Assembly: GCF_014493765.1 (NCBI RefSeq)
Contig: NZ_JACTVJ010000005.1
Span: forward strand, 620,001-684,000
Reading direction: 5' to 3'
DNA: 64,000 nucleotides
Origin: Streptomyces polyasparticus
GTDB taxonomy: Bacteria > Actinomycetota > Actinomycetes > Streptomycetales > Streptomycetaceae
A model generated the notes under the pieces. It did no database searches. It was not told where the DNA came from and saw nothing but the letters and a program-made list of their open reading frames with translations. Positions 46,288 through 59,770 of the stretch are shown here, piece after piece. Within the stretch, counting starts at the first letter, position 1. The number at the start of each line of letters is the position of its first letter. A program made the position numbers and the translations under genes.

Positions 46288-48777
46288 GTGCCTCCTGTGA
46301 CCTCCATACCCGGCGTCTTACGCCGCGCGGCCGCCGTTCTCGCCGCCCTGGCCCTCGCCACCGGCGGTCTGACCGCCGCGACCCTTCCGGCCCATGCCGC
46401 CGACGCGGCCGATGCCGCCGCCCTGGCCCTGCCCGCCGAGAGCACCGTCCGGGTCAACCAGCTCGGCTACCTGCCCGACGGCCCCAAGCGCGCCACCGTC
46501 GTCAGCTCCGCGGCCGGCCCCCTCCCCTGGCAGTTGCGCAACGCCTCCGGCGCCGTGGTCGCCTCGGGCTCCACGGCGGTGCGCGGCGCGGACCGGGCGT
46601 CCGGCCAGTCCGTCCACCTGGCCGACTTCAGCACGTACACCGGCACCGGCAGCGGGTTCACGCTGACCGCCGGGGACCGGACCAGCCATCCGTTCGGCAT
46701 CTCCGCCGCGCTGTACGACGGACTGCGCGCGGACAGCATGTCGTTCTTCTACCAGCAGCGCAGCGGCATCCCGATCGACGCGGCCCTGGCCGGCAGCGCC
46801 TACACCCGGCCCGCCGGGCACCTGGGCGTCGCCCCGAACAAGGGGGACACCAGCGTTCCCTGCCAGGCGGGTGTGTGCGACTACCGGCTCGACGTGCGCG
46901 GCGGCTGGTACGACGCGGGCGATCACGGCAAGTACGTGGTCAACGGCGGCATCTCCGTCTGGGAGGTCGTCAACTCCTATGAGCGCGCCCGGCGTTCGGG
47001 CGGCGAGGCGGCGCTGGGCGACTCGACGCTGCGGCTGCCGGAGCGTGGCAACGGGGTGCCGGACGTACTCGACGAGGCCCGCTGGGAGCTGGAGTTTCTG
47101 CTGCGGATGCAGGTGCCGGAGGGCAGACCGCTGGCCGGGATGGCCTTCCACAAGATGCACGACGACAAATGGACCGCCGTACCGACGCGCCCCGAACTCG
47201 ACGACGCACAGCGGGAATTGCACCGCCCGTCGACCGCCGCCACGCTGAATCTGGCGGCCGCCGCGGCACAGTGCGCCCGGGTGTACGCGCCGCACGACGC
47301 CGCGTTCGCCGCCCGCTGCCTGGACGCGTCCCGCCGCGCCTTCGCCGCGGCCAAGGCCAATCCGAACCTGCTCGCCCCCGCGAGCGACAACGTCGGTGGC
47401 GGCGCCTACGACGACGCCGGCGGCGTGTCCGACGAGTTCTACTGGGCCGCGGCCGAACTCTTCGCCACCACCGGTGAGGCGCAGTACCGCGAGGCCGTCA
47501 CCTCCTCGCCTCAGCACTCCGGTCCGGCCGACGGGTTCTGGTGGGGCGGCACCGCGACGCTCGGGCGGATCACACTCGCCACCGTGCCCGGCGTGGCCCT
47601 GCCCGCGGACGATCTGGCCCGGCTGCGCTCCGCGCTGACCACCGCCGCCGACGGCCATCTGTCCACCATGGCCGGCCAGGGTTACGCGGTGCCGCTGCCC
47701 GCCACCGGATACGGCTGGGGCTCCAACAGCGCGGTCGCCAACAACGCGATGGTGCTCGCCGTCGCGTACGAGCTGACCGGTCAACAGCGCTACCGCGCGG
47801 GCGCGTTGGAATCGCTCGACTATCTGCTCGGCCGCAATGCGCTCGATCTGTCGTACGTCACCGGCTACGGCGAGCGCCACGCGCAGAACCAGCACCACCG
47901 CTTCTGGGCGCACCAGAACGACGCCTCCCTGCCGCACCCGCCGGCCGGTTCCTTCGCGGGCGGGCCGAATGCGGGGCTCGAGGACCCCGTGGCCAAGGAG
48001 AAGCTCTCCGGCTGCGCCCCGGCGGCCTGCTATGTGGACGACATCGGCTCGTACTCCACCAACGAGGTGGCGATCAACTGGAACGCCTCGCTGGCGTGGC
48101 TGACCGCCTTCGCCGCGGAACGGCGCTCCGATCCGGCGACGCCCGCTGTCCAGGTGGCACCGGCGGTGACGGTCCCGGAGGGCGGTACGGCGCAGGTCGG
48201 GGTGCGGCTCTCCGACGCTCCCGCACAGAACGTCACCGTGACCGTGGCCCGGAGCTCCGGCGACCAGGACCTGACGGTGACGGCAGGGGCGACGCTGGTG
48301 TTCACGCCCGCCAACTGGGCCTCCGCGCAACAGGTTTCGGTGTCCGCCGCCCAGGACTCCGACGCCGCGGCGGGCAGCGCGACGTTCACGGTCGGCGGGA
48401 CGGGCGTGCGGGAGGCCGTGTTCACCGCGACGGAGTCGGACGACGACACGGCGCCACCGACGGCGTCCTGCGCCGTGGACTACCGGGTCGAGAACTCCTG
48501 GGGCAACGGCTTCACCGCGACCGTGACCGTCAAGAACACCGGGACGTCGGCGGTCTCGGGCTGGACGCTGGCGTGGAACTTCGCCGGGGACCAGCAGATC
48601 GGCAACGCCTGGAATGCCGCGGTAAGCCAGTCGGGCACGGGGGTGACGGCCAAGGACCTGGGCTGGAACGGCACGCTGGCGCCCGGTGGCAGCGTCAGTT
48701 TCGGGTTCCAGGCGACGTACTCGGGGGCCAACTCGGCACCCGCGCGGTACACGCTGAACGGTGCGTCCTGCTCCTGA
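46288..48777 (+). CDS. Secreted GH9 endoglucanase with CelD_N and CBM2 domains
   Basis: This secreted cellulase cleaves beta-1,4-glucan. The 829-residue product has a signal peptide ending [10 protein letters not shown] (about residue 40) and a CelD_N immunoglobulin-like domain ([16 protein letters not shown], 50-130). The GH9 (alpha/alpha)6 domain follows, with [17 protein letters not shown] (Asp209/Asp212, base pair) and [15 protein letters not shown] (acid Glu593). A beta-sandwich linker comes next (about 620-710). The family-2 cellulose-binding module closes the protein (about 720-829: [30 protein letters not shown] and a terminal Cys). GTG 46288 is preferred because a ribosome binding site (aggaagg) precedes it and the CebR box lies further up. 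Confidence 0.92.
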   Translation: MPPVTSIPGVLRRAAAVLAALALATGGLTAATLPAHAADAADAAALALPAESTVRVNQLGYLPDGPKRATVVSSAAGPLPWQLRNASGAVVASGSTAVRGADRASGQSVHLADFSTYTGTGSGFTLTAGDRTSHPFGISAALYDGLRADSMSFFYQQRSGIPIDAALAGSAYTRPAGHLGVAPNKGDTSVPCQAGVCDYRLDVRGGWYDAGDHGKYVVNGGISVWEVVNSYERARRSGGEAALGDSTLRLPERGNGVPDVLDEARWELEFLLRMQVPEGRPLAGMAFHKMHDDKWTAVPTRPELDDAQRELHRPSTAATLNLAAAAAQCARVYAPHDAAFAARCLDASRRAFAAAKANPNLLAPASDNVGGGAYDDAGGVSDEFYWAAAELFATTGEAQYREAVTSSPQHSGPADGFWWGGTATLGRITLATVPGVALPADDLARLRSALTTAADGHLSTMAGQGYAVPLPATGYGWGSNSAVANNAMVLAVAYELTGQQRYRAGALESLDYLLGRNALDLSYVTGYGERHAQNQHHRFWAHQNDASLPHPPAGSFAGGPNAGLEDPVAKEKLSGCAPAACYVDDIGSYSTNEVAINWNASLAWLTAFAAERRSDPATPAVQVAPAVTVPEGGTAQVGVRLSDAPAQNVTVTVARSSGDQDLTVTAGATLVFTPANWASAQQVSVSAAQDSDAAAGSATFTVGGTGVREAVFTATESDDDTAPPTASCAVDYRVENSWGNGFTATVTVKNTGTSAVSGWTLAWNFAGDQQIGNAWNAAVSQSGTGVTAKDLGWNGTLAPGGSVSFGFQATYSGANSAPARYTLNGASCS

Positions 48778-48802
48778 GCCGAGGCCTGAATCGCTGATGC
48801 CC

Positions 48803-48833
48803 GTGGGGGCGAACGGCTGCCGTTCGCCCCCAC
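48803..48833. terminator. Bidirectional terminator between the GH9 and GH27 genes
   Basis: A 14-bp perfect stem (48803-48816 with 48820-48833) with the 3-base loop ctg lies between the convergent genes. Confidence 0.8.
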
Positions 48834-48850
48834 CGGTCACTCCTGGCACG

Positions 48851-50491
<1,641 letters not shown>

Positions 50492-50580
50492 TCAGGGTCG
50501 GCTTCGCACCGCGGGCCCGGCCGTCGGCCGGGCCCGCCGCGCCGGCTCCGTACGGGAGCCGGATCCTCGGTGTCCGATCG

Positions 50581-52062
50581 CTAGCGCTGCAGCGTCAGCA
50601 GGCCCGGACGGTAGGGCAGGAGGCCGTAGTCCATGCCGTCGGAACTGGGGCTGCGGCCCTGGTAGAGCAGCTGCAGATTGCAGGGGTCGACTGTCATCGT
50701 CTGATCGGCGCTGGTGCGCAGGAGTTCACCGTGGCTGATGTCGTTCGTCCACGTGGCGCCGCTGTTCGCCTTGCCCGCGAAGGGGTTGGACTCGGTCGCG
50801 GCCTGCGGGGTCCACGAGCCGTTCAGGCTGGTGGCCGTGAAGGAGCGGAAGTAGCGGCCCTGCGCGCCGATCGCCTCGACGATCATCAAGTAGCGCTCCT
50901 GGCCCTGGAGTTTGTAGACCTGAGGGGCCTCGAACAGGTTGTTCGTCGTGTCGCTCATGATCGTCGTGTACGAGGAGCCGAAGTTGCCCGGGAAGTTCCC
51001 GATCGGCATGCTCGCCCGGTAGATCTTTCCGTTGTCACCGGCGAAGAACAGGTACATGTTCGTGCCGTCACCGATGATCGTCTGGTCGATGGGACCGGTC
51101 CCCGAGCCGCTGATGCTGCCGGTGAACAGCGGCTGCGGCGCGGACCAGCCGTTGGGGTTGGTGGGGTCGTTCGACGTGCGGTAGGAGAAGGGGCTCGCGC
51201 CCCACTGGTAGGTGAGCACCCAGATGTTCTTCGGCGCGAAGTAGAACAGGCTCGGGGCGACCGTGCCGGACGACATCGTGTTCTGGCTCGCCGAGCCCAT
51301 CTCGGACCAGTTGGAGAACAGGCCGAAGTTCATCGAACCCCAGGCCTGGCCCGTCCCGGCGGCACCGTGGGTCGTGGCGTAGACGAGCTGCTTGCCGTTG
51401 TACGGGGCGACGGTGAAGTCCTTGAGCGAGGCCCATCCCGCCTTGGGCTGGGCGAGCGCGCCCGTGGACGACCAGCGGTAGGTCGACGGAAGGGCGCAGG
51501 GGCCGGGGTTGGTGCCGCCGCCGACCTTGACGAGCTGCCACTGCTGGTTGGCGCCGCCCCAGTCGTCGTACTGGACGATGTTCGCGCCGTCCGCGGTGGA
51601 ACCGCCCTGCACCTCGAGGGCCTTGTCGCTGTGGCGGGCGATCAGCCGCACATGGCCGTCGGCGCTTTCGGCGAGGCGCCACTGCTGGTTGGTGCCGTTC
51701 ACGTCGGTCCACTGGACGATCGCGGCGCCGTTGACGGTGGAGCGGCCCTGGACGTCGAGCACCTTGCCGGAGTGGCGGGACTTGATGCGGTAGTAGCCGC
51801 CGCCCGAGTCGACGAACTGCCACAGCTGCTGGTTCTGGTCGTTCCTGGTCCACTGGGTGATGCGGGCACCGTCGCCGGTCGCCAGGTTGTACACGTCGAG
51901 CGCCTTGCCGCTGTTCCGGTTGACCAGCGCATACGAGGCGTTGGGGTCGATCGTCACCGCCGCGGCGGCGGGCTGGGCGCTGAGCAGGGACGCGCCGAGC
52001 AATAAGGACGTGAGGACCCCGAGAACGAGTCTCAGAAATCGGGGCGGGTGACTGAAGCGCAT
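50581..52062 (-). CDS. Secreted GH62 alpha-L-arabinofuranosidase with N-terminal CBM13
   Basis: Removes arabinose side chains from arabinoxylan outside the cell. The 493-residue product has a signal peptide ([20 protein letters not shown], cleavage near PAAAAV), an N-terminal beta-trefoil lectin domain (about 36-180) and a GH62 five-bladed propeller (about 190-493). The propeller shows [19 protein letters not shown] with the catalytic Asp, FEAPQVYKL with the Glu, and [15 protein letters not shown] 52062 follows AAGGAG by eight bases. The promoter (52139-52167) and an operator downstream of it place the gene under the neighbouring LacI repressor. Confidence 0.92.
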   Translation of the reverse strand: MRFSHPPRFLRLVLGVLTSLLLGASLLSAQPAAAAVTIDPNASYALVNRNSGKALDVYNLATGDGARITQWTRNDQNQQLWQFVDSGGGYYRIKSRHSGKVLDVQGRSTVNGAAIVQWTDVNGTNQQWRLAESADGHVRLIARHSDKALEVQGGSTADGANIVQYDDWGGANQQWQLVKVGGGTNPGPCALPSTYRWSSTGALAQPKAGWASLKDFTVAPYNGKQLVYATTHGAAGTGQAWGSMNFGLFSNWSEMGSASQNTMSSGTVAPSLFYFAPKNIWVLTYQWGASPFSYRTSNDPTNPNGWSAPQPLFTGSISGSGTGPIDQTIIGDGTNMYLFFAGDNGKIYRASMPIGNFPGNFGSSYTTIMSDTTNNLFEAPQVYKLQGQERYLMIVEAIGAQGRYFRSFTATSLNGSWTPQAATESNPFAGKANSGATWTNDISHGELLRTSADQTMTVDPCNLQLLYQGRSPSSDGMDYGLLPYRPGLLTLQR

Positions 52063-52097
52063 CAGGACAGCTCCTTGGGGGCGGAGGACACGTAACA

Positions 52098-52112
52098 TCG
52101 AAAGTTTTTCGA
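52098..52112. promoter_or_regulatory. Xylan-locus operator copy 1 (GH62 leader)
   Basis: TCGAAAGTTTTTCGA contains CGAAA-N3-TTTCG. It lies between the GH62 -10 box and the start codon. The identical 15-mer recurs at 53310-53324. Confidence 0.65.
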
Positions 52113-52138
52113 AACTCTCTCGGAAACAGTGCTGCCAC

Positions 52139-52167
52139 AAACTAGGAACATGAGCCCCAACGGTCAA
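52139..52167 (-). promoter_or_regulatory. GH62 promoter
   Basis: On the reverse strand TTGACC (52167-52162), a 17-base spacer and TAGTTT (52144-52139), about 75 bases before the start codon. Confidence 0.65.
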
Positions 52168-52241
52168 TAGGGACAACGGAGTTACTTGAAGCAGCAATCT
52201 TCCCCTTGCCTTGACATGGGGTGTTACCGGCCAGAAACTCG

Positions 52242-52255
52242 TCGAAAATTTTCGA
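52242..52255. promoter_or_regulatory. Xylan-locus operator copy 2 (repressor autoregulation site)
   Basis: TCGAAAATTTTCGA is a perfect 14-bp palindrome that ends 18 bases before the TTG start of the LacI-family gene. Confidence 0.65.
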
Positions 52256-52273
52256 TGCACCGAGGAGAGACCG

Positions 52274-53287
52274 TTGAGCGAGCAGCGCCCGACCCTGGCC
52301 GTCATCGCCGCGGAGGCCGGGGTCTCCCAGGCCACCGTGTCCAAGGTGATCAACGGCCGCTCCGACGTGGCGCCCTCGACGCGCGAGCGGATCGAGAGCC
52401 TGCTGCGCTCCCACAACTACCTGCGGCCCGGCCGCCAGGGCAGGGCCCGCAGGTCGGGCCTCGTCGACCTGATCATCGGCGGTCTGGACAGCGCCTGGGC
52501 GGTGGAGATCCTGCGCGGTGTCGAGGCCGAGTGCGCCCAGCGGAGCGTCGGCACCGTCGTGTCGCTGGTCCCGCCGGGCGAGGCCACGCCGTCCAGCTGG
52601 GCCGCGCTGCCGGTGCTTCACCACAGCGACGGCGTCATCCTCGTCACCGAATCGGTCACCGCCGCCCAGCGCGCCCAGGTCGAACAGGCCGGGGTGGCCC
52701 TGGTCGTGATCGACCCCATCGACCTGCCCGGCAACAGCGTGCCGAGCATCGGCGCGACCAACTGGGCCGGCGGACTCGCCGCCACGGAGCACCTGTTGGA
52801 GCTCGGGCACCGCAGGATCGCCATGATCGGCGGGCGCAGGGAGATGCTCTGCAGTCAGGCCCGGATCGACGGGTACCGGGCCGCGCTCGAGCGGGCCGGT
52901 ATCGAGATCGACCGCGATCTCATCCGGTTCGGGGACTTCCAGCACGAGGGCGGGTTCCAGCACGCCCAGGAGCTGCTCGCCCTGCCCGAGCCGCCGACGG
53001 CCGTGTTCGCCGGCAGCGACCAGCAGGCGATGGGCGTATACGAGGCGGCCCGGCGGCGCGGGCTGAGCATTCCGCAGGATCTCAGCGTGGTCGGTTTCGA
53101 CGACCTGCCGATGTGCGACTGGCTCTCACCGCCGCTGACGACGGTGCGCCAGCCGCTGGAGGAGATGGGCAGGATCGCCGCCCGCACGCTGTTCCAGCTC
53201 CTGGAGGGCCAGCCCCCGGTCAGCCCTCGGATGGAACTCGCGACCGAACTCAAGGTCCGGTACTCCACCGCGCCGCCCCGTTCCTGA
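52274..53287 (+). CDS. LacI-family repressor of the xylan-degradation genes
   Basis: The 337-residue regulator starts with a LacI helix-turn-helix ([23 protein letters not shown], residues 6-28), hinge and periplasmic-binding-like effector domain ([49 protein letters not shown]). TTG 52274 is the likely start, since GAGGAGAG lies four bases upstream. The longer frame would run through the operator at 52242. Four CGAAA-N2/3-TTTCG sites flank the gene and face GH62 on the left and GH10 on the right, so it probably represses both and itself. A xylo- or arabino-oligosaccharide inducer is inferred. Confidence 0.9.
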   Translation: MSEQRPTLAVIAAEAGVSQATVSKVINGRSDVAPSTRERIESLLRSHNYLRPGRQGRARRSGLVDLIIGGLDSAWAVEILRGVEAECAQRSVGTVVSLVPPGEATPSSWAALPVLHHSDGVILVTESVTAAQRAQVEQAGVALVVIDPIDLPGNSVPSIGATNWAGGLAATEHLLELGHRRIAMIGGRREMLCSQARIDGYRAALERAGIEIDRDLIRFGDFQHEGGFQHAQELLALPEPPTAVFAGSDQQAMGVYEAARRRGLSIPQDLSVVGFDDLPMCDWLSPPLTTVRQPLEEMGRIAARTLFQLLEGQPPVSPRMELATELKVRYSTAPPRS

Positions 53288-53309
53288 AGCCCGCGGAGCA
53301 GGGACTGCT

Positions 53310-53324
53310 TCGAAAGTTTTTCGA
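53310..53324. promoter_or_regulatory. Xylan-locus operator copy 3
   Basis: TCGAAAGTTTTTCGA, identical to copy 1, lies 23 bases past the repressor stop and about 95 bases upstream of the GH10 -35. Confidence 0.65.
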
Positions 53325-53399
53325 CGGCATTCACGCCAATAGAGCCGCCCACCAGGCCGTCTTCGCGCTACACCCATGCCATTGCCAGGGGTGTTTTGC

Positions 53400-54973
<1,574 letters not shown>

Positions 54974-55008
54974 CCCGTTCCCGACCCGCACGGCGAAAGG
55001 GTGAACCG

Positions 55009-56379
55009 ATGAAGAACCACGGTGCGGGTTCTCCCGCCCCTGGCTTACGACCCCGCTGGTGGTCCCGGATCGCGGCCATGGTGGCGGCGACCCTCGCGAT
55101 CGGCCTGCTCAGCACGGTGAATCCGCCACGCGCCGAGGCGGCGACGGTGGACACCAACGCCTGGTACGTCCTGGTCAACCGCAACAGCGGCAAGGCACTC
55201 GACGTCTCGGGCCCGTCCACCGCCGACGGCGCACGGATCCACCAGTGGACCCGCCACGACGGCACCAACCAGCAGTGGCAGTTCGTGGACTCCGGCGGCG
55301 GCTACTACCGGCTCAAGGCACGGCATTCGGGCAAGGTGCTCGACGTTCCGGGCTCCTCCGCCGCCGACGGTGCCGCGCTCCAGCAGTGGACCGACCACAA
55401 CGGAACGAACCAGCAGTTCCGTCTGGCCGACTCCGACGCGGGCCACGTCCGGCTGCTCAACCGCAGCAGCGGCAAGGCAGTCGAAGTACAGGGCGCCTCC
55501 ACCGCCGACGGCGCGAGTGTGGTCCAGTACGGCGACTGGGGCGGCGCCAACCAGCAATGGCAGCTGGTCAAGCTGGCATCCGGCGGCGTCGGCGGCTGCG
55601 GCAACGCGCCGGGCCTCGCCAGCGGTACGCATACGATCCAGAGCGGCGGCAAGAGCCGCAGCTTCATCCTCAGGGTCCCCGCGAACTACGACAGCAGCCG
55701 TCCGTACCGGCTGATCTTCGCGTTCCACTGGCGGGGCGGCACCGCCGGCGAGATCGCCTCGGGCGGCACCAGCGGGAGCGCCTGGTCCTACTACGGCCAG
55801 CAGGAACAGGCGAACGAGAGCGCGATCCTCGTCGCCCCTCAGGGCCTCGGCAACGGCTGGGCCAACACCGGCGGTGAGGACATCACCTTCGTCGACGACA
55901 TGATCCGCCGTATCGAAGGCGCCCTCTGCGTCAACCCGGCACAGCGCTTCGCCACCGGCTTCAGCTGGGGCGGCGGGATGAGCTACTCCCTCGCGTGCTC
56001 CCGGGCGGGCACCTTCCGGGCCGTCGCGGTGATCTCGGGCGGCCAGATCAGCGGATGCAGCGGGGGCACCCAGCCCATCGCCTACTTCGGGATCCACGGC
56101 ATCGGCGACAACGTCCTCACCATCGCCCAGGGCCGGGCCCTGCGCGACAAGTTCGTCGCCAACAACGGCTGCACCGCCCAGAGCCCGCGCGAGCCGGCCC
56201 CGGGCAGCCGGACCCACATCACCACGGCCTACTCCGGCTGCCGCGCCGGATATCCGGTCCAGTGGGCCGCCTTCGACGGCGGCCACATCCCCGGTCCGGT
56301 CGACGGTTCTCCGAACGAGAGCGGCGTCACCACCTGGACCAAGGCCGAGATCTGGAGGTTCTTCGCACAGTTCGCGTGA
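55009..56379 (+). CDS. Secreted CE1-like feruloyl/acetyl-xylan esterase with N-terminal CBM13
   Basis: The 456-residue secreted esterase probably frees ferulate or acetate from xylan side chains. A signal peptide (about 1-44, RIAAMVAATLAIGLLSTV then PPRAEAATV) and a beta-trefoil CBM13 (about 45-190) precede an alpha/beta hydrolase of the PHB-depolymerase/feruloyl-esterase group. That domain has the nucleophile elbow GFSWGGGMS and the catalytic His in FDGGHIPGP. The lectin half is strikingly like that of the GH62 enzyme. ATG 55009 follows GAAAGGG. It shares the GH10 promoter and ends at a strong terminator. Confidence 0.88.
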   Translation: MKNHGAGSPAPGLRPRWWSRIAAMVAATLAIGLLSTVNPPRAEAATVDTNAWYVLVNRNSGKALDVSGPSTADGARIHQWTRHDGTNQQWQFVDSGGGYYRLKARHSGKVLDVPGSSAADGAALQQWTDHNGTNQQFRLADSDAGHVRLLNRSSGKAVEVQGASTADGASVVQYGDWGGANQQWQLVKLASGGVGGCGNAPGLASGTHTIQSGGKSRSFILRVPANYDSSRPYRLIFAFHWRGGTAGEIASGGTSGSAWSYYGQQEQANESAILVAPQGLGNGWANTGGEDITFVDDMIRRIEGALCVNPAQRFATGFSWGGGMSYSLACSRAGTFRAVAVISGGQISGCSGGTQPIAYFGIHGIGDNVLTIAQGRALRDKFVANNGCTAQSPREPAPGSRTHITTAYSGCRAGYPVQWAAFDGGHIPGPVDGSPNESGVTTWTKAEIWRFFAQFA

Positions 56380-56396
56380 CCCCTGCGAGACGCTGT

Positions 56397-56428
56397 GGAG
56401 TGGAGCCGGGTGATCCCGGCTCCACTCC
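56397..56428. terminator. Terminator of the GH10-esterase operon
   Basis: A 14-bp perfect stem (56397-56410 with 56415-56428) with the loop tgat. It also suits the convergent aminotransferase gene. Confidence 0.85.
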
Positions 56429-56447
56429 GTCGTCCGCAGGCCCTGTG

Positions 56448-57680
56448 TCAGGTACGGATGTCTCGCAGCGCGTTCCCCATCCTGGTCAGGGCCTCACGGA
56501 GGATGGCGGGCGAGGTGGCGAAGTTGAGGCGTACGCGGCCGGCGCCGCCGGTCCCGAAGACATGGCCCGAGCTGAGGGCGACCCGTGCCCGGTCGAGGAA
56601 CATCCTTGCGGGACCGGCCAGTTCGGAGGCGATGCCGGGGCCGTCGAGGGGCTGCTCGTCGTGCAGCCCGAGAGCGGTGCAGTCGAGCCAGGCGAGATAG
56701 GTGCCTTCCGGCCGGAGGTGGCGTACGCCCGGCAGATGTTCCCCGATCAGGTCCGCGAGGAGATCGCGGTTGGCGTCGAGTCCGGTGATCACCTCGTCCA
56801 GCCAGCCTCCGCCGTCCTTGAACGCGGCGGTGTGGGCGATGACCCCGAGGTGGCTGGGGCCATGGCTGACTTCCTCGGGCAGCAGGGCCAGTTCGCCGGC
56901 GGCCTCCGGGCCCGCGACGGCGAGGGCCGCCTTGAGGCCGGAGAGGTTCCAGGCCTTGGAGGCCGAGGTGAGCGCGAAGGCGTTCTCCGCGCCGGGGACG
57001 CTCAGATACGGAGTGAAGACGGCGCCCGGCAGCACCAGCGGTGCGTGGATCTCGTCCGACACCACCCGTATCCCGTGCCGGCGGGCGAGCTCGGCCACGG
57101 TCTCCAGCTCGGCGCGGGTGTGCACGGCGCCGGTCGGGTTGTGGGGGTTGCTCATGAGGAACGCGGCGTCCCGGCCTCCGTGCCTCGCCCTCTTGAACGC
57201 GTCCTCCAGGGCGGCGGGGTCGATCCGGCCGTCCGTGCCGAGCGGTGCCTCGACGATCTCGCGGGCGTCATGGGTCACGAAGGCGTAGAAGGGGGGATAC
57301 ACCGGCGGGCACAGCACGACCGCGTCGCCGGGACAGGTGATCAGACGGAGCACTTCGACGGTGCCCAGCATCACATCGGGCACGATCGCGGTCCGCTCGA
57401 CGGCGAGGCCGTCCCACTGCCACCGGTCGGCGGCGAAGGCGGCCAGCGCCCGCGCGTATCCGTCGCCGTGCGCGTACCCGGTGTCGCCGAGATCGATGGC
57501 GGCGCGCAGCGCGTCCGCGATCGCCGGGGCCAGGGGTACGTCCATCTCGGCCACCCAGAGCGGGAGTACGTCCTCGGGATGGGCTCGCCACTTGACGCTG
57601 GTGCGGTGGCGCAACTGGTCCAGTGAGAGCTGGACGAGGGGGTCGGTCCGTGGGGCCTGTTCCGCATCGTTGATCGCCAT
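56448..57680 (-). CDS. PLP-dependent aminotransferase / C-S lyase, MalY/PatB class
   Basis: The 410-residue fold-type I PLP enzyme has [16 protein letters not shown] at the start (MalY/PatB hallmark), [11 protein letters not shown] for cofactor binding, VSDEIHAPL and the Schiff-base lysine in [13 protein letters not shown]. Members are cystathionine beta-lyases or, in MalY, regulators. Beta-lyase activity is therefore likelier than transamination. ATG 57680 has a poor ribosome binding site. It is a single gene between terminators. Confidence 0.87.
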   Translation of the reverse strand: MAINDAEQAPRTDPLVQLSLDQLRHRTSVKWRAHPEDVLPLWVAEMDVPLAPAIADALRAAIDLGDTGYAHGDGYARALAAFAADRWQWDGLAVERTAIVPDVMLGTVEVLRLITCPGDAVVLCPPVYPPFYAFVTHDAREIVEAPLGTDGRIDPAALEDAFKRARHGGRDAAFLMSNPHNPTGAVHTRAELETVAELARRHGIRVVSDEIHAPLVLPGAVFTPYLSVPGAENAFALTSASKAWNLSGLKAALAVAGPEAAGELALLPEEVSHGPSHLGVIAHTAAFKDGGGWLDEVITGLDANRDLLADLIGEHLPGVRHLRPEGTYLAWLDCTALGLHDEQPLDGPGIASELAGPARMFLDRARVALSSGHVFGTGGAGRVRLNFATSPAILREALTRMGNALRDIRT

Positions 57681-57740
57681 CCGGCCAGGAGATCCGACGC
57701 TCGGTCCGAGGTCAACAGTGCGCACCCAGCTGTGGGCAGT

Positions 57741-57759
57741 CGTGCCGCAGGGCGGCACG
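57741..57759. terminator. Small hairpin downstream of the 487-residue gene
   Basis: A 7-bp stem CGTGCCG/CGGCACG around CAGGG lies about 95 bases beyond the stop codon of the gene to the right. It is a weak candidate. Confidence 0.35.
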
Positions 57760-57851
57760 GGTGGGCACAGCGGCACCCCACGGCAACGCCGCCCAGCACG
57801 GACCGCCACCCCACGACAACGCGCAGCCGACGCCGCCTGAGATCAGCCACC

Positions 57852-59315
57852 TCAGGCCAGCTGCCCCCGTAGCCCATCGGCCGCCTCGCGCAGCTCCGCG
57901 CCCAGGGCGGACGCCCCCGCCTCCGTCAACGCCCGCGCAAGCTCATCGTGCTCGCGTACGACGAAGCGGCCGAGATTCACCCGGTACAGCCACTCCAGAC
58001 TGTCGTCCCCGGGCGCGTCCAGGACCGTGCGAAGACGGGACAAAGTCCGGACCGCCGCCTCCAACTCCCCGGCCCTGCGCTCGAGTCCGGCCAGATCCCG
58101 GAGCGCGGACACCCGGTCCCAGGCCGTCTCCTGCAGCGCCGTGTACAGACGCCGGGCGCGCAGGGCCTGGAACAGATCGCCGAGCCGCTCGAAGTCGCTC
58201 GCGAGGGAGGACAGCGGCCAGGAGTTCAGTTTCCCGGGATCACGGGGGTCCCGCAGCAGGCTCTGATCCAGCTCGATCTCGTCGAGGCGGCGGATCAGCG
58301 GAACCCGTGCGTACTCCGTCAGGCCCTGATCCGCCGCCAGATCGGTCCAGATCTCGAGCGGTTCGTCGGCCGGATCGGCGCCGACCATCGCGTCGTCCAG
58401 GCCGAGCGCCCACTGCCGCAGCGCGGATCCGTCGGCATCGGGGTCCGGAATGTCGCTCAGCCCGCACGCGGTGTCGAAGTCCGTGTGCCGCACCTCGTCG
58501 AGCAGCGGCAGATGCTCGGCCCGCCCGTGCAGACCGATGAGGACGCAGGCGAGCCTCAGCTCGTCCGTCATCGACGACTCGGCCTCGTACGGAAGCAGTC
58601 GCAGCAGTACGGGGAGGTCCTCGTCCGCACGGTCGAACTGGGCCGCCCGCAGCGCCAGTCGGCGTCGTACGGGATCGTCCGCCATCGCCTGCCAGGCCGC
58701 CTCGTCCCCTGCACGCAGCGCGGCGAAGTCCCTGCGCCCGGCCGCGAGGACCGGCTCCCACAGGGGTGGCCGCGGGTGGTCGTCGAGGAGCCGGTAGGCG
58801 CGGCCCTCCTCGGCGTTCAGGAGGACGAAGCCGGGCTCGGTGCGCTGCAGCGCGGCGTACAGCATGCCGATGAGCTCGGCCGGGGAGCGGTCGGGGAAGC
58901 CCAGGGCGGCGCGGAGTTCGGTGCGTTCCGCGTCGATTCCGTAGGACTCCCGCAGCGAGTCCTCCGTTTCCGCGACAGCCGCGCGTATCGCCTCCTCGCC
59001 GTCCTGCGGGCTCAGGCCGAGGTGGTCCCGCCAGCCGGGCAGCCCGGTCAGGATGTCGAGCGCCTCGTCCACGTTCGACCCGAGCAGGCCGGCGCCGCCC
59101 TCGGACGAGGCGTACAGGACGCTGCCGTCGTCGCAGCGGAAGAACGTGCCGCCGGTGTCGTCCCCGGCGAGGATCTCCAGGCCGCCGCCCGAGGCGAGTC
59201 GCACCGGTTCGACATGGCCGTACGCGGCGCGGTCGAGGTCGAAGTCGAACGGGAAGGCGGCGAGGGCGGCCAGGCGGGGGGCTCGGTGCAGCAGCCGGAG
59301 TGCGTGATCGGTCAC
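57852..59315 (-). CDS. Large hypothetical protein, conserved in Streptomyces, function unknown
   Basis: The 487-residue acidic protein has no signal peptide or membrane segment. The N-terminal 130 residues (GGGLEILAGDDTGGTFFRC, then DGSVLYASSEGGAGLLGSNV) resemble SUKH/immunity-type folds that sit on small beta-sheets. The C-terminal part is a helical array with many Leu/Arg/Ala repeats (HEAT- or TPR-like). This would suit an immunity or binding protein, but I recognise no named family and the comparison is by eye. Codon use is normal for the host. ATG 59315 is used. Confidence 0.72.
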   Translation of the reverse strand: MTDHALRLLHRAPRLAALAAFPFDFDLDRAAYGHVEPVRLASGGGLEILAGDDTGGTFFRCDDGSVLYASSEGGAGLLGSNVDEALDILTGLPGWRDHLGLSPQDGEEAIRAAVAETEDSLRESYGIDAERTELRAALGFPDRSPAELIGMLYAALQRTEPGFVLLNAEEGRAYRLLDDHPRPPLWEPVLAAGRRDFAALRAGDEAAWQAMADDPVRRRLALRAAQFDRADEDLPVLLRLLPYEAESSMTDELRLACVLIGLHGRAEHLPLLDEVRHTDFDTACGLSDIPDPDADGSALRQWALGLDDAMVGADPADEPLEIWTDLAADQGLTEYARVPLIRRLDEIELDQSLLRDPRDPGKLNSWPLSSLASDFERLGDLFQALRARRLYTALQETAWDRVSALRDLAGLERRAGELEAAVRTLSRLRTVLDAPGDDSLEWLYRVNLGRFVVREHDELARALTEAGASALGAELREAADGLRGQLA

Positions 59316-59472
59316 GGCGGCGACCGTAACAGCGCCTGGTCCAGAGCCCGAAGGCCGGGCCGCGTGGACGGCCGTCCGCGGTGTGCGCGTCTGACGTTCC
59401 TCGGTGCGGGTACCCGGAAGTCCGGCACCCGCACCATCAGGAGACAGATACCGGCACCGTCAGGAGACAGAG

Positions 59473-59700
59473 ATGCCTCTCACGTTCCGCAAGAGTTTCC
59501 GGATCCTTCCGGGCGTCACTCTGAACATCAACCGCCGCTCCTGGTCGATCACGACCGGCGGCCGGCACGGACCGCGCCGAACTCACAGCAGCACCGGCCG
59601 GCGCACCACCTCGATGGATCTGCCGGGTCCCTTCGGCTGGCGGAAAACCGCTCATTCCGGACGAACCCGTCGCAACCGGAGCCGCTGGATGGGGCACTGA
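59473..59700 (+). CDS. Small DUF4236-family protein
   Basis: The 75-residue basic protein begins FRKSFRILPGVTLNINRR, which matches the DUF4236 pattern (RF-x-KS-x-x-x-x-PG-x-x-LN). In relatives this sequence leads into SxSxGxxG and a GxxGTGxSY turn. Here the second half is Arg/Thr/Ser-rich (TTSMDLPGPFGWRKTAHSG), so the turn motif is altered. The upstream sequence is duplicated (ggcaccrtcaggagacaga twice). ATG 59473 follows AGGAGACAG. The function is unknown. Confidence 0.6.
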   Translation: MPLTFRKSFRILPGVTLNINRRSWSITTGGRHGPRRTHSSTGRRTTSMDLPGPFGWRKTAHSGRTRRNRSRWMGH

Positions 59701-59756
59701 CGGAGGATCCGCCACCCGGACGGATGCACTCCGTTTTTCCTCTATCTCACATCCGG

Positions 59757-59762
59757 TATACG
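59757..59762 (+). promoter_or_regulatory. -10 element of a probably leaderless XRE-MurA gene
   Basis: TATACG ends eight bases before the ATG at 59771, and no Shine-Dalgarno lies between. The -35 is weak. Confidence 0.45.
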
Positions 59763-59770
59763 GTCGCGCC

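Noticed and set aside
46318-48849. 843-codon reverse frame over the GH9 gene
   Set aside because: Antisense shadow; Arg/Gly/His-rich with no domain.
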